Shown one piece after another: positions 11,449-20,747 of a stretch of DNA of 64,000 bases. Every line of letters starts with the position of its first letter. Within the stretch, counting starts at the first letter, position 1. Source of the stretch: DATKDF01 sp963752045. GTDB taxonomy: Bacteria; Acidobacteriota; Vicinamibacteria; Vicinamibacterales; SCN-69-37. The translations under genes and the position numbers were made by a program. The notes below the pieces were generated by a model. It did no database searches. It saw only the letters and a list, made by a program, of their open reading frames with translations, and was not told where the DNA came from. The stretch is taken from contig CAVVWN010000005.1 of the NCBI GenBank assembly GCA_963752045.1, positions 1 to 64,000 of the forward strand, read 5' to 3'.

Positions 11449-13908
11449 CAGCGCGCCAGCCCGGTGACGACGGCGCGCAATCAGCCCGGTGACGGCGAGC
11501 ACGCCCACCAGCATGACGACAGGCACGCGCCAGCCCACCACGCGGGGGATTGGCCGTGCGCCGTCGCCGGTGAGCACGAACGCCGCCCAGTAATGCGGCT
11601 TGGCCAACGGCGATCCGGAGTCGATGAAGCTGAGCTTCGCCTGCCGCAACGCCTCCGCGCGCGGGACGCCGCGCCGCAGGTGGTAATAGAAGACACGCAT
11701 GAGCTCCGCAGTGGCGCCATCGTCCACGCGCCAGAGCGTCGTGACCGTGCTGCGGGCGCCGGCGGCGAGAAACGCGCGGCTAAAACTCTGCACGCCCTCC
11801 CCGCGCACGAGCCGGCCGCGCGCGGTGTCGCACGCGCTCAGGACGGCCAACTCCACGCCGGCCAGCGGCAGTTCGTAGGCCTCCCGCAGGTACAGGTAGT
11901 CCGACGGCCCGCCGGCCGATGCCGGCGAGAAGAGAATCCGGGACTGTTCGAGCGCGTCGCCATCGGCGACGGCGTGGGTGGCCAAATGCAGGACCGGCGC
12001 CGTGTCGGCCGTGGCGAGTAGCGTCGCTTTGAGGTTGTTGGCGCCCGTGTGCACGGACGACACCCCGCCGAGCTCGTCGGCAATCATGTCCACCTCTTCG
12101 AGGGTGTGTTCGAGCCGTTCGCCGGGCGGCCCCGCGTCGCCGGGGGCTGGCGACCCGGGCGCCGGATCGGCGAACGCGTTGATGGTCGCCTGCCAGGGCG
12201 CGAGCAGCCCAGACGCACCGGGCTCGCGCAGCAGCACGGCCGCGGTCGGCACGTAGCTGACGGCCGCGTGGGTGACGAGCGGCTGCCCGTCAACCGACAA
12301 CACGTCGAACGGCACGAGGTTCAGGCCGCCGTCGCCGACGACGATCACGTGCGTGATGCCGGTCAGCAGGTCGACCGGCAGCACGCGCGCCGCGAGCGCG
12401 GCGGCCGCCGCGCTCCACTCGAGCGACGGCCCCCGTGACAAGCGTTCGATGAGCTCGGTGACGAGCGCATCCGGCGCGTCGACCGGCCGCAGGTCGATGG
12501 TCGTGCGGGTCACGGCCACGACGGCCGCGCCGGCAGGGGCGTGCCAGTAGTCGAGCAGGAGCGTGCCCTCGTCGAGCACGCGCTGCACGGCATCGACATC
12601 GACCAGCATCGACAGGCCCAGCCGATCCCGCCACGCGCGCGAGCGGCTGCGTTCGAGCAGGCCGAAGAGCTCCCGGGCGAGGCCGTGCCGGAGGTGGATG
12701 GCGATCAGGCCATCGTAGACGACGCGCTTGTCGCTGAAGAAATCGGATCGGTGGGCCGGGACCCGGATTTCTTCGCGCAGCGACTCGATGACGCCGACGG
12801 CTTCCTCGAAGTGCCGCTGCGCGTTCGGCTCGTCGTTCTGCGTCTCATCAATCCGGCCGAGGCCGTAGAGCGCTTTCCACTCTTCTTCCGGCGTTTGCAG
12901 ATCGCGCGCCAGGCGGAGACTGGCGTCGAAGTCTGCTCGCGCGGACTCGAGGTCGCCAAGCAGCCGGTGGGTTTCGCCGCGGTAGAGCTGCGCGTGGAGC
13001 ATCTCGCGCTGGTTGCCCGCGGCGCTCGCCCGCCGGTAGCCCTCGGTGAACGCCGTCCGCGCGCCGGCGAGGTCGCCGAGGTCGAGCGCGAGCGCAATGC
13101 CACGGTTGTTGATCACCCCGATCTCGCCGTCGACGTTTCGATCGCGTTCGAAGAGCGTGAGCGCATCGTCGTACGTAGCGAGCGCCTTGACGGGATCGCC
13201 GAGGCGGCGGTAAAGGACGCCGAGGTTGGCCATCACTTGTGCGCGTTCAGCCGGCCGCAGCGTCTCGCCCTCGGCCTGCACCTGGCGGTAGCGTTCGAGC
13301 GCCTCTCGGTCTCGGCCGAGACGCTGGTCGAGCGTGGCCTGGTTGACGAGTGTCAGCCGGCGCCGGCGCGCCGCCCAGTCGGACTCGGCATTCGTGTCGG
13401 CCAGGACGAGCGCCTGGCTGTACGCAACCGCCGCTTCGCCGTAGCGCCCGAGGAAGAAGCGGACGTTGCCGAGATTGGTGACCTGCTCGGCGTGCGCGGC
13501 TGCGTCACCCTCGGAGACCGAGAGCGCAATCGCCTGTTCGAATGCCGTGGCCGCCGGCTGGTAGTCGCCCAGATAGAGGTGCGCCAGGCCGGCCCGGTTC
13601 AGCGCGGCGCCCTGGCGCCGCGGCTCGCCCAGCCCGGCGTATAGGCTGGCGGCCTCGTGACCGTGCGTGGCCGCGGCGGCGTACCGGCCGAGGGCGTTTT
13701 CGACGGCCCCGAGACCGTCGAGCGCACGGCCGCGCTCGAGCGTGGGATTCGGCAGACGGTCCAGCAGGTCGGCGTACAGGCGGGCGGCGGCCTCGTACTG
13801 ACCTGCCCGCGCCAAGCCCAGCGCCTCGCGGAGCGCCTCGTCGGCGGGGGCCGGCGTCTGCGGGGACAGCGCCAGGATGAAAGCCATGACCGGCGCCAGC
13901 CGCCACAT
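11425..13908 (-). CDS. TPR-CHAT protein, caspase-like peptidase
   Basis: This 827-residue protein starts with a short hydrophobic, signal-like segment (MAFILALSPQ). Tetratricopeptide-like helical repeats follow from about 25 to 400, with recurrent A-x-x-x-L-G-x-Y/D patterns. The CHAT domain covers about 430-785. The catalytic pair is visible: His645 in HLATHA and Cys693 in LSACDT. The downstream signature GEGVQSFSRAFLAAGA is typical of CHAT. A membrane segment (about 796-811) and a basic tail end the protein. CHAT domains are clan CD cysteine peptidases, usually with basic or acidic P1 specificity; the substrate here is unknown. The gene is divergent from the ECF sigma operon, which suggests joint control. 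Arm 1 holds a broken copy. Confidence 0.88.
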   Translation of the reverse strand: MWRLAPVMAFILALSPQTPAPADEALREALGLARAGQYEAAARLYADLLDRLPNPTLERGRALDGLGAVENALGRYAAAATHGHEAASLYAGLGEPRRQGAALNRAGLAHLYLGDYQPAATAFEQAIALSVSEGDAAAHAEQVTNLGNVRFFLGRYGEAAVAYSQALVLADTNAESDWAARRRRLTLVNQATLDQRLGRDREALERYRQVQAEGETLRPAERAQVMANLGVLYRRLGDPVKALATYDDALTLFERDRNVDGEIGVINNRGIALALDLGDLAGARTAFTEGYRRASAAGNQREMLHAQLYRGETHRLLGDLESARADFDASLRLARDLQTPEEEWKALYGLGRIDETQNDEPNAQRHFEEAVGVIESLREEIRVPAHRSDFFSDKRVVYDGLIAIHLRHGLARELFGLLERSRSRAWRDRLGLSMLVDVDAVQRVLDEGTLLLDYWHAPAGAAVVAVTRTTIDLRPVDAPDALVTELIERLSRGPSLEWSAAAAALAARVLPVDLLTGITHVIVVGDGGLNLVPFDVLSVDGQPLVTHAAVSYVPTAAVLLREPGASGLLAPWQATINAFADPAPGSPAPGDAGPPGERLEHTLEEVDMIADELGGVSSVHTGANNLKATLLATADTAPVLHLATHAVADGDALEQSRILFSPASAGGPSDYLYLREAYELPLAGVELAVLSACDTARGRLVRGEGVQSFSRAFLAAGARSTVTTLWRVDDGATAELMRVFYYHLRRGVPRAEALRQAKLSFIDSGSPLAKPHYWAAFVLTGDGARPIPRVVGWRVPVVMLVGVLAVTGLIARRRHRAGALVRSAPTS

Positions 13909-14031
13909 CCGGCCAGCCTAGCACAGGAAATCCGGACGGCCGGAGCACATCTGGCAGCCGCCTTTCACATTTGTGTTCCGCCCGGCGGTGCCGGGGCGTC
14001 TCACCATAGGAGGATGAACGACCTCCACTCC

Positions 14032-14037
14032 TATAAT
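14032..14037 (+). promoter_or_regulatory. TATAAT -10 box of the sigma operon
   Basis: A perfect TATAAT lies 7 bases before the ATG at 14045, so transcription should begin at or next to the start codon and give a leaderless mRNA. No clear -35 hexamer is seen at the expected distance. Confidence 0.45.
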
Positions 14038-14044
14038 CGACGGA

Positions 14045-14635
14045 ATGGATTTGGCGCGGCTCTCGGACGAAGAGTTGCTCGACCGGTACGCGTACGGCTC
14101 GACGGCGTTTCGAGGCCAGATCGCCGACACCCTGTTCGCGCGGCACTACGCAACCGTGGCCCGCTGGTGCTACCGCTTCACGGGTGGTCGGGATTCGGCG
14201 ACCGACCTCGCACAGGAAGTATTCCTCAAAGCGCATCGCAGCCTGGCGACGTATCGCGGACAGGCTCGCTTCTCGACGTGGCTGTACGCGATCGCCCGCA
14301 ACGAGTCGATGAGCTGGCGACGCCGCCTGGCCACACTGCCGGTGGTCGATGACGAGGACGGGCTGGCCGAGGTGCCCGCGGTCACGCCGGATCCCGAGGC
14401 GACCGCCATTGCCGGCAGTCGGCGCGATCGGGTGCACGAGATTCTGGCCGACGTGCTCGACGACGAGGAACGCACGGTGTTCACGCTGCATTACGGAGAC
14501 GACATGCCGCTCGACGCGATCACACGCCTGCTGGGCCTGACAAACGCCAGCGGCGCAAAGGCGTACATCGTCAGCGCGCGACGGAAGCTGGCGCGCGCGG
14601 CCGGGCGGCTCCAGGCGCGAGGGGAGACGATCTGA
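14045..14635 (+). CDS. ECF RNA polymerase sigma factor
   Basis: A sigma-70 family factor of 196 residues, the usual ECF length. Region 2 covers about 30-95, with DLAQEVFLKAHRSL (region 2.2, core RNA polymerase binding) and FSTWLYAIARN leading into the basic SWRRR (2.3-2.4, -10 recognition). Region 4 covers about 125-190 and contains a helix-turn-helix around DAITRLLGLTNASGAKAY for the -35 element. The gene is followed with a stop/start overlap by a zinc-motif anti-sigma candidate, the normal partner arrangement, and is divergent from the TPR-CHAT gene. The start codon sits just behind a TATAAT box. Confidence 0.92.
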   Translation: MDLARLSDEELLDRYAYGSTAFRGQIADTLFARHYATVARWCYRFTGGRDSATDLAQEVFLKAHRSLATYRGQARFSTWLYAIARNESMSWRRRLATLPVVDDEDGLAEVPAVTPDPEATAIAGSRRDRVHEILADVLDDEERTVFTLHYGDDMPLDAITRLLGLTNASGAKAYIVSARRKLARAAGRLQARGETI

Positions 14636-15324
14636 TGGCTGCTGAACACGCACGCGCGCGCCGGCAGTGGCGGGAAGCCGTTGAGCCCACAGCCAACTGC
14701 GTACCGGTGGAACGTTTCGCCGGCCCGCTGACAGCAGATGAAGCGCGCCACGTCGCCGCCTGCGCGCGTTGCCAGGCCGAGCAGCGGCTGTATCGCGCGT
14801 TTGCCGACAGCAGGCCCGGCGCCGACGAGGACGTCGTTCGGCAGATTGCTGCCGACGTCGAGGCGCGCGTGACGGCGCAGAAGGTCGCGACGATCCCGAC
14901 CGCGCCGGCCTGGACGCACAGCGCCTGGCTCCGCGTGGCTGCGGCCCTGGTGCTGGTGGTTGGTGCGACCTACATGTTCTGGGATCGCGCGCCGGCACCC
15001 GACGCCGGCCGTGCCGCGTCCGGTGTCGTGCGGTCGGCCGGTGTCGACGTCGTGGCGCCGTCAGGCGATCTGGACGCGGCCCCGACGACGTTCAGCTGGA
15101 CCGCCGTTGCCGGTGCCATTCGTTACGACGTGACCATTCGCGAAGTGGATGGCACCGCAGTCTTCTCGGGCTCGTCCACCGACCCGCAGCTGCCCCTGCC
15201 AGACGACGCGCGAGCGTTGATGGTGCCGGGGAAGACGCTGGTGTGGGGGGTCGAGGCCATCGGCGCCGGAGGCCAGGTGCTGGCGGCGTCGGCCGCACAG
15301 CGGTTTCGCGTCGTCGTTCGGTGA
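14635..15324 (+). CDS. Membrane-anchored anti-sigma factor candidate
   Basis: This 229-residue protein starts inside the stop codon of the sigma gene (TGATG), which implies translational coupling. Residues His39, Cys43 and Cys46 form the H-x3-C-x2-C zinc motif of ZAS/zf-HC2 anti-sigma domains. A transmembrane helix spans about 99-115. The C-terminal part (about 130-229), predicted to be outside the membrane, looks like a fibronectin-type beta sandwich (FSWTAVAGAIRYDVTIRE). This domain order fits a membrane sensor that holds the sigma factor until an envelope signal arrives (inference). Twelve bases separate it from the next gene. Confidence 0.78.
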   Translation: MAAEHARARRQWREAVEPTANCVPVERFAGPLTADEARHVAACARCQAEQRLYRAFADSRPGADEDVVRQIAADVEARVTAQKVATIPTAPAWTHSAWLRVAAALVLVVGATYMFWDRAPAPDAGRAASGVVRSAGVDVVAPSGDLDAAPTTFSWTAVAGAIRYDVTIREVDGTAVFSGSSTDPQLPLPDDARALMVPGKTLVWGVEAIGAGGQVLAASAAQRFRVVVR

Positions 15325-15336
15325 CAGGAGAGACAA

Positions 15337-16467
15337 ATGGGTAGGAACAGGTTCGTCGTGGTGATGCTGGCCCTCGTGCTGGGCTTCGCGTCGGTGCCAG
15401 CCGCGCAGAACGGCAAGGCGAAAGGCGGTCTCAAGAAGAACGCGTTGCTCGCCGAATTGCGGGTCGGCGACGAGACAGGGCCGCCCGGCGGCATCGTGCA
15501 GATCAAGGTGTTTCTGACCGAGCCCAAGCCGATTTCGACCGGCTCGCTCGAACTGCTGGCCGACTTCGACGAGCTCGAGGGCGTCGCGCTGTTCAGTCCT
15601 GCGGACGACACGTACGGGCTGGCCGAACGCACCATGCGGGGCGTGCGGGTCGTCGCCACGTCGGCGTTTTCAGCCTTCGGCACGTCCGACCCGGACTATC
15701 CGGTTCTGACGTTCGCGGTGCGCGTGCCGGCGGGGGCGCTGCCGGGCGACGTGCTCCCGCTGCGACTGGATCCGGCGGCGCTGCGGCTGCTCGACCCGAA
15801 CGGCGAGTTGTACGAAGCGAAGCTCGTCGATGGCAGCCTGTTCGTCGGCGACGCGCCAGCCGTCGAGGACGTGGTCCCCGGCAGCGACGTCGTGCCGGCG
15901 GGCTGGCCCGTGACCGTGCTCGGTCGTGGCTTTGATGCGCGCGTGCGGCTGCAGGTGGAGGACGCGGAGGTCGATCAGGTGCGCGTGATCGGGCCGACCG
16001 AGCTCGAAGTGCTGTTCGGGCAGGCGACCAGCCTGCACGCCACGCGATTTCGCGTTCGGAGCAACGCCGGCCGTTCGGAGTATTTCTCGTACCAGCGCAC
16101 GCAGCCAGACCCGTCGCCGACGAGCCCGGTCAACGACCTCGAGCTCTTGTCGCCCGGCGCCGGCACTTCGGCCGCCGTCATCGAGTACCCGGCCAACCCC
16201 GACCTGCAGGTACTGGCCGTGCAGAACAGTCATCTGGCCCCGGTGACGGCCGCGCTCACGCTCGTGTCGGCCGGGGGCAGCGTGACCGTTGACCTCGCGC
16301 TCGGCGGTGCCACGCACAGCGTCAGGGAACTGTCCGAGTGGTTTCCCGGTGGGGACTGCAGCGGAGGCTGTACGGTTGTCGTGTACTCGGCCAGCGACAC
16401 CCTGCACGTGATGGGTGCTTCGGCCGACGCCACCCTGACGGCGGTCGCGCTCCTGCCGCCGAAGTAA
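15337..16467 (+). CDS. Secreted protein with cohesin-like and IPT/TIG domains
   Basis: A 376-residue protein with a clear signal peptide (MGRNRFVVVMLALVLGFASVP, cleavage near AAQ). Residues about 35-165 resemble a cohesin-like beta sandwich: GSLELLADFDELEGVALFS, then a FAVRVPAG strand and a DPAALRLLD strand. Residues about 180-245 form an IPT/TIG domain (GSDVVPAGWPVTVLGRGFDA). The C-terminal 110 residues are another beta-rich domain with a Cys pair in GGDCSGGCTVVVY. It has no catalytic motif and is probably an exported binding or surface protein. It follows the anti-sigma gene closely in the same operon, so it may be a sensor component or a target of the sigma factor. Confidence 0.72.
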   Translation: MGRNRFVVVMLALVLGFASVPAAQNGKAKGGLKKNALLAELRVGDETGPPGGIVQIKVFLTEPKPISTGSLELLADFDELEGVALFSPADDTYGLAERTMRGVRVVATSAFSAFGTSDPDYPVLTFAVRVPAGALPGDVLPLRLDPAALRLLDPNGELYEAKLVDGSLFVGDAPAVEDVVPGSDVVPAGWPVTVLGRGFDARVRLQVEDAEVDQVRVIGPTELEVLFGQATSLHATRFRVRSNAGRSEYFSYQRTQPDPSPTSPVNDLELLSPGAGTSAAVIEYPANPDLQVLAVQNSHLAPVTAALTLVSAGGSVTVDLALGGATHSVRELSEWFPGGDCSGGCTVVVYSASDTLHVMGASADATLTAVALLPPK

Positions 16468-16487
16468 GAGATCAGCGGGGCGTCTGC

Positions 16488-16515
16488 GGTGGGGCGGTCG
16501 TCAGTCCGCCCCACC
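16488..16515. terminator. Hairpin between convergent genes
   Basis: Perfect 10-bp arms (16488-16497 and 16506-16515, GGTGGGGCGG and its complement) surround an 8-base loop. The hairpin lies between the stop codons of the cohesin/IPT gene and the ADOP permease, so it could end transcription from both sides. There is no T-run. Confidence 0.6.
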
Positions 16516-16520
16516 GTCGC

Positions 16521-18944
16521 TCACGTGTCTCGCAGCGCCGTCATCGGGTTGACGCGCGTGGCACGCCAGGCCGGAATCAATGTCGCCGCCGAGACGGCGG
16601 CCGCGAGCACCAGCGCGGCTGCGGCCATCGACGGCACCGACCACGGGCTCACGCCGAAGAGCAACGACGTCATCGCCCACCCGGCGGCCAGCGCGAGCGG
16701 AATGCCGACGATCAAGCCGGCCCCCGCGAGCCGCCAGGCCTCTCCGAGTACCAGCCTCAGCACCTGACCCTGCCCGGCCCCAATGGCCACACGGATGCCG
16801 AATTCGCGCGTGCGGCGCGCGGTCTGGTAGGTCATCACGCCGTAGATGCCGAGCGTCATGAGCAGCAGGCCAATCGCGCCCAGCGTCGTCGCCAGGGCCG
16901 CCGTCGTCCGGTAGGAACCGGACGAAAACTCGATGTACTGCCGCATGGTGATCACGAGCCTGGGATCGAGGCGCGGGTCGACGTCGCGGAGCGCCGCACG
17001 AACATCGGGACCCAGGGCGTTCGCCTCGGTCGTGGGCCGGATGATCAGCGTGCCTTCGCCGGTACGTGCTCGCCAGTATGGGAGGTAGAAGTACGGCTCG
17101 GCCGGCTCGCCGATGCGACTGATGACCGCGTTCGACGTCACGCCGACCACGCGATGGTCCGGCCCTTCGGCCCCGCCTGGGCGGATGAATCGGTCGATGG
17201 GATCGACTCCGGGGAAGAACCTGTTGGCGAACGCCTCATTGATCAGTGACACTGGCTCGCCGCCGCGCGACTCGGCGTCGGTGAACGCGCGGCCTCGTGT
17301 GATGGTGGCGTCGAGCACGTCGAAGTAGTTCGCGCTGACGGCGGCGTATTTCACGTCTGGCGGCGCGTCGGTTGCCGGCGCCGTGCCGCCCGGAACGACC
17401 ACCGGCTGGGCGAGGCCGCTGCCCGAGAGGCTGAGCGGCGCTCGAATGGCCACTGCAACCTGACTGACTCCAGGCAGGGCCGCCACGCGCCGGGCCCCTT
17501 CGTCGAGCAACTGGACAGGCGCGTCGCCGTACGGCACCCACGCCGTGAGCATCGGCGCGCGCGAGAAGCCCAGGTCGGTGCGGCCGATCTCGCGGAAGCT
17601 CGCGGCGAGGACCGCGGCGCCATAGACGAGCGCCAGCGACACGGCAATCTGGACGACGACCAGTCCGTGTCCGACGAGCCGGTCCGTGCGCGGGGCGCCG
17701 GTGAGCGCCGAGTCGCCCTTGATGAGCGCGTTCACATCGGCGCGCGCCGCGGCAAACGCCGGCGCCAGGCCGAAGAGCAGTGTCGTCATCGCCGTCACGC
17801 CGAGCGTGAACAACACCACCCGGCCGTCGGCCTGGAAGACCTCGAACGAACGGAAGCCCGGCGGTGCCACCAGAAACCACGGGAGCAGGCGGATGAGCCA
17901 CGCGGCCACGACGAGACCGGCCGCCGCGCCAAGCGCACCGAGCACGCCGGCCTCCACGAAGAGCTGCCGGATCAGGTGGCGCCGGCCGGCGCCGAGCGCC
18001 GTCCGCAGCGCCAGCTCGCGCCGGCGTCCCGCCGCCCGCGCCATCAGCAGATGCGCGATGTTCACGCACGTGATCAGGACGACGATCAGCACGAGGCCGA
18101 GCAGGGCCGCGATCGTGCTGCCGCCGCCTCGCAGACGATAGGTGAGATCTCCGACGACGCGTCCGCTGCGTGCGGTGTTGGTGTCGGGCCATTCCGACGC
18201 GAGCGTCGCGGCAAGCGTCGCCACTTCGGCCCCGGCGGCCTCGGCCGACTGCCCGGGGCGGAGGCGGCCGACCAGCTGGAACCACCGGTTGTCGCGTCCC
18301 TCGAGCTCGGCCGCTCCGTGCATGGTCGCCCACGTGGTCGTGGGCATCCACAGATCGCGATCGGAGTCCGGGTCGAGCTCCCGGAACGACACCGGCAGCA
18401 CACCCATGACCGTCACGGGCGTACCGGGATCGGTGCCGAGCGTGATGCGCGAACCGACCACCGAGGCGTCGCCGCCGAATCGGCGCAGCCAGAAGTCGTG
18501 CCCGAGCACGACCACCGGTTCGGCCGCGATCGCCGCCGCGTCATCGGGTGAGAACAGCCGGCCCTCGGCCGCCCGCACGCCGAGCACCGTGAAGAAATCG
18601 CGCGAGACGACATTGGCAAGCAGCAGCTCGGGCGTGCCGTCGGGCGCCGCCAGAATGGCGCCGCGGCGTCCGACCGCCAGAATCGACAGCGACGAGGCGC
18701 GGTCGCGAAGCGACGCGTACTCGGGATACGACCAGGCCCCCTCAGCCGACGTCTGCGTCGTCTGGAAGACACGGACGATGTCGCCCGGCCGCTCCACGCC
18801 GGGCGGCCGCAGCCACAGGCCGTCGACGAGGCTGAAAATCGCGGCGTTGGCGCCGATGGCGATGCCGAGCGCAAGCACGGCCGCCACCGTGAACGCCGGC
18901 GTGCGCCCGAAGCCGCGGAGTGCGTCTCTCACGTTGCGCCACAT
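16521..18944 (-). CDS. ABC transporter permease, ADOP type (MacB/FtsX family)
   Basis: An 807-residue protein made of two MacB-like units. TM1 is near residues 17-38 (FTVAAVLALGIAIGANAAIF), followed by a periplasmic MacB core domain to about 245. A block of FtsX helices covers about 265-410 (ITCVNIAHLLMARAAGRRRE). The second half has another MacB core domain and a final FtsX block at about 680-800. Such duplicated permeases without an adjacent ATPase gene are characteristic of Acidobacteriota and are thought to act in macrolide or lipid efflux or in envelope mechanotransmission; the substrate is unknown. No ATP-binding subunit is nearby. The start was chosen at MWRNVRDALRGFG, the typical ADOP N-terminus. 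Confidence 0.9.
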   Translation of the reverse strand: MWRNVRDALRGFGRTPAFTVAAVLALGIAIGANAAIFSLVDGLWLRPPGVERPGDIVRVFQTTQTSAEGAWSYPEYASLRDRASSLSILAVGRRGAILAAPDGTPELLLANVVSRDFFTVLGVRAAEGRLFSPDDAAAIAAEPVVVLGHDFWLRRFGGDASVVGSRITLGTDPGTPVTVMGVLPVSFRELDPDSDRDLWMPTTTWATMHGAAELEGRDNRWFQLVGRLRPGQSAEAAGAEVATLAATLASEWPDTNTARSGRVVGDLTYRLRGGGSTIAALLGLVLIVVLITCVNIAHLLMARAAGRRRELALRTALGAGRRHLIRQLFVEAGVLGALGAAAGLVVAAWLIRLLPWFLVAPPGFRSFEVFQADGRVVLFTLGVTAMTTLLFGLAPAFAAARADVNALIKGDSALTGAPRTDRLVGHGLVVVQIAVSLALVYGAAVLAASFREIGRTDLGFSRAPMLTAWVPYGDAPVQLLDEGARRVAALPGVSQVAVAIRAPLSLSGSGLAQPVVVPGGTAPATDAPPDVKYAAVSANYFDVLDATITRGRAFTDAESRGGEPVSLINEAFANRFFPGVDPIDRFIRPGGAEGPDHRVVGVTSNAVISRIGEPAEPYFYLPYWRARTGEGTLIIRPTTEANALGPDVRAALRDVDPRLDPRLVITMRQYIEFSSGSYRTTAALATTLGAIGLLLMTLGIYGVMTYQTARRTREFGIRVAIGAGQGQVLRLVLGEAWRLAGAGLIVGIPLALAAGWAMTSLLFGVSPWSVPSMAAAALVLAAAVSAATLIPAWRATRVNPMTALRDT

Positions 18945-19124
18945 GCCAGGCCTCCTCGCGATCGCGATGCAAGCGCCGTTCCGCCTGCCCGGACGGCCAG
19001 AAATGCGCCACAGCCGCCGCCGGGCGGCGAATATTCACGGCGTCGATGCGGCCGACTTCCCGCTGTTCGCGACCGGACGAAGGGCGCGTCCCGAAATCGG
19101 GGATTCCCGTAGAATTCGGCCGAC

Positions 19125-19832
19125 GTGCCCGCTTCTCCCCGACGATCGGTGAGCGTCGTCGTGCCGGTGTATCGCAACGCCGACACGCTCGCGGAGCTCC
19201 ATGCGCGCATCACGAGCTCGCTCTTGTCCCATGTGGCGTCGCTCCAGATCGTCTTCGTCGACGACGCGTGTCCGGACGAGTCCGGGGCAGTCCTGGACCG
19301 GCTGGCCGCAGGCGACCGCCGCGTGACCGTTGTGCGCCTCGACGCGAACACCGGCCAGCACCGCGCCATCGTCGCCGGACTCGCGCGGGCGTCGGGCGAC
19401 GTCGTGGTGTTCATCGATGCCGACTTGCAGGACCCGCCTGAAGCGATGCCTTCGCTGCTCTGCGCCATCGACGATGGGCATGACGTGGCGTTCGGGGGCC
19501 GGCACGGGCGCTATCACGAGTCGCCGGCTCGGCGGCTGACCTCGCGGCTGTTCAAGCGGCTTCAGAGCAGGCTGACGGGCCTGCCGATCGACGCGGGTTC
19601 CTACGTCGCCATCACGCGGCCGGTCGTCGAGCGGCTGCTCCGGATGCCGCCGGGCCCGCAGAGCGTCGTGGCGATGATTGGCTTTGCCGGCCGGCGGGTG
19701 ACGTCGGTGCCGGTCGAGCGGGTGGCCCGCCCGTCCGGCCGCTCGGCGTTCTCGACGCGCCAGCGCGTCTCACTCGGGTGGAAGACGCTCGTCTGGACGG
19801 TGCGGACGCGGCTCGGCGACCGCACGCGGTAG
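19125..19832 (+). CDS. Glycosyltransferase family 2
   Basis: A 235-residue GT-A fold transferase of the dolichyl-phosphate mannosyltransferase-like group. Visible motifs are VSVVVPVYRNADTLAEL at the start, FVDDACPDESG, NTGQHRAIVAGLARASGD and the catalytic-site FIDADLQDPPEAM. No membrane helices follow, so it lacks the two-helix tail of ArnC-like enzymes and should be cytosolic. It probably moves a sugar from a nucleotide donor to a lipid phosphate or protein acceptor. It is divergent from the ADOP permease and its 3' end overlaps the convergent HTTM-like gene by about 60 bases. Confidence 0.88.
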   Translation: MPASPRRSVSVVVPVYRNADTLAELHARITSSLLSHVASLQIVFVDDACPDESGAVLDRLAAGDRRVTVVRLDANTGQHRAIVAGLARASGDVVVFIDADLQDPPEAMPSLLCAIDDGHDVAFGGRHGRYHESPARRLTSRLFKRLQSRLTGLPIDAGSYVAITRPVVERLLRMPPGPQSVVAMIGFAGRRVTSVPVERVARPSGRSAFSTRQRVSLGWKTLVWTVRTRLGDRTR

Positions 19833-20747
19833 AGCCCCGGCGGCCACCGGCAGCAGGCTCCCCGAGGCGGCGACCATCGTCGCGTTGCGCACCCATCCCT
19901 CGACGGCCGAACTGGCCATGAGCGCGGTCAGGAGGAACAGGAATGCCGGCCGGCGCCAGAGCCGGGCGAGGCGGGTCGGCAGATCCGGGCCGGCGCGCGA
20001 ACCCTCGTCCGACGCGTCGCTCCATGCAAGACCAACGTAGCTGGCAAAGAGGGCCAGCATGAAGGGCCCGAACGTGTTGTCGAGGAGGATCACCATCGCG
20101 CCGTGGAAGACGATCCCGACCGCGATCCCGGCGGGTGTCCATCGTGGCCGCAGGAAGGAGGCGGCGAGCACCCACTGTGTGACGACGGTGAGCACGCCCA
20201 TGACCGTCGAGAGCCATCCTGCCGGAAGCAGCGAGGCGGCCCACAGGTAGATCGCGTTGGCGTGATGGTCGATCAGGAACGCGGTGAAGTAACGCCCGTT
20301 CCACCAGTCCACGTCGAGAGTCTTGTTCAGTGCGGCTCCCGCGTACAGAATGACGACCTGCGCGCGCAGGAGCCCTGTGCCGGAGCGGCGGCTGCTGAGC
20401 GCGATGATGATGAGCATGCAGGCCACGTAGGTGTGCGCCACCGAATGGCACGGACGGCAGGCGAGCAGTCCGACGAGATAGGCCGAGCCGGTGAGGCCCG
20501 CGCCGGCACGCACGAACGGGCTGAAGAGGATCAGCAGATACCCCGCGTCGGCCGAGAGCCTCAGCGTGAGATTCAAGACATCGGGCGGCAGCAGTGCGTC
20601 GAAGAGCTCGATGTAGGGGAGGTTGACGCGAAACGTCGAGTCGCCGCGCAGCAGGAGCGCGGCGGCCATGATGCGGGCTGCCATCACGAGGGCGGGCGGC
20701 AACCCGCGGTGCTCGAGGCGCAACGGGTTGACGGCCGACCACTTCAT
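19770..20747 (-). CDS. HTTM-like multi-pass membrane protein
   Basis: A 325-residue protein with about eight hydrophobic helices. The segment GAALNKTLDVDWWNGR followed by several membrane helices resembles the HTTM domain of vitamin K-dependent gamma-carboxylase-like proteins, a family common in bacteria with mostly unknown function. The match is by pattern only. The ATG overlaps the stop of the preceding 117-residue gene by 4 bases, so the two are translationally coupled and probably work together, as HTTM proteins often do with a small partner. Confidence 0.6.
   Translation of the reverse strand: MKWSAVNPLRLEHRGLPPALVMAARIMAAALLLRGDSTFRVNLPYIELFDALLPPDVLNLTLRLSADAGYLLILFSPFVRAGAGLTGSAYLVGLLACRPCHSVAHTYVACMLIIIALSSRRSGTGLLRAQVVILYAGAALNKTLDVDWWNGRYFTAFLIDHHANAIYLWAASLLPAGWLSTVMGVLTVVTQWVLAASFLRPRWTPAGIAVGIVFHGAMVILLDNTFGPFMLALFASYVGLAWSDASDEGSRAGPDLPTRLARLWRRPAFLFLLTALMASSAVEGWVRNATMVAASGSLLPVAAGALPRAVAEPRPHRPDERLPPE

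Noticed and set aside
17667..18551. A 294-codon plus-strand frame opposite the ADOP permease
   Set aside because: An antisense shadow with biased His/Arg composition. Its mirror in arm 1 is also open only because the underlying gene is GC-rich.
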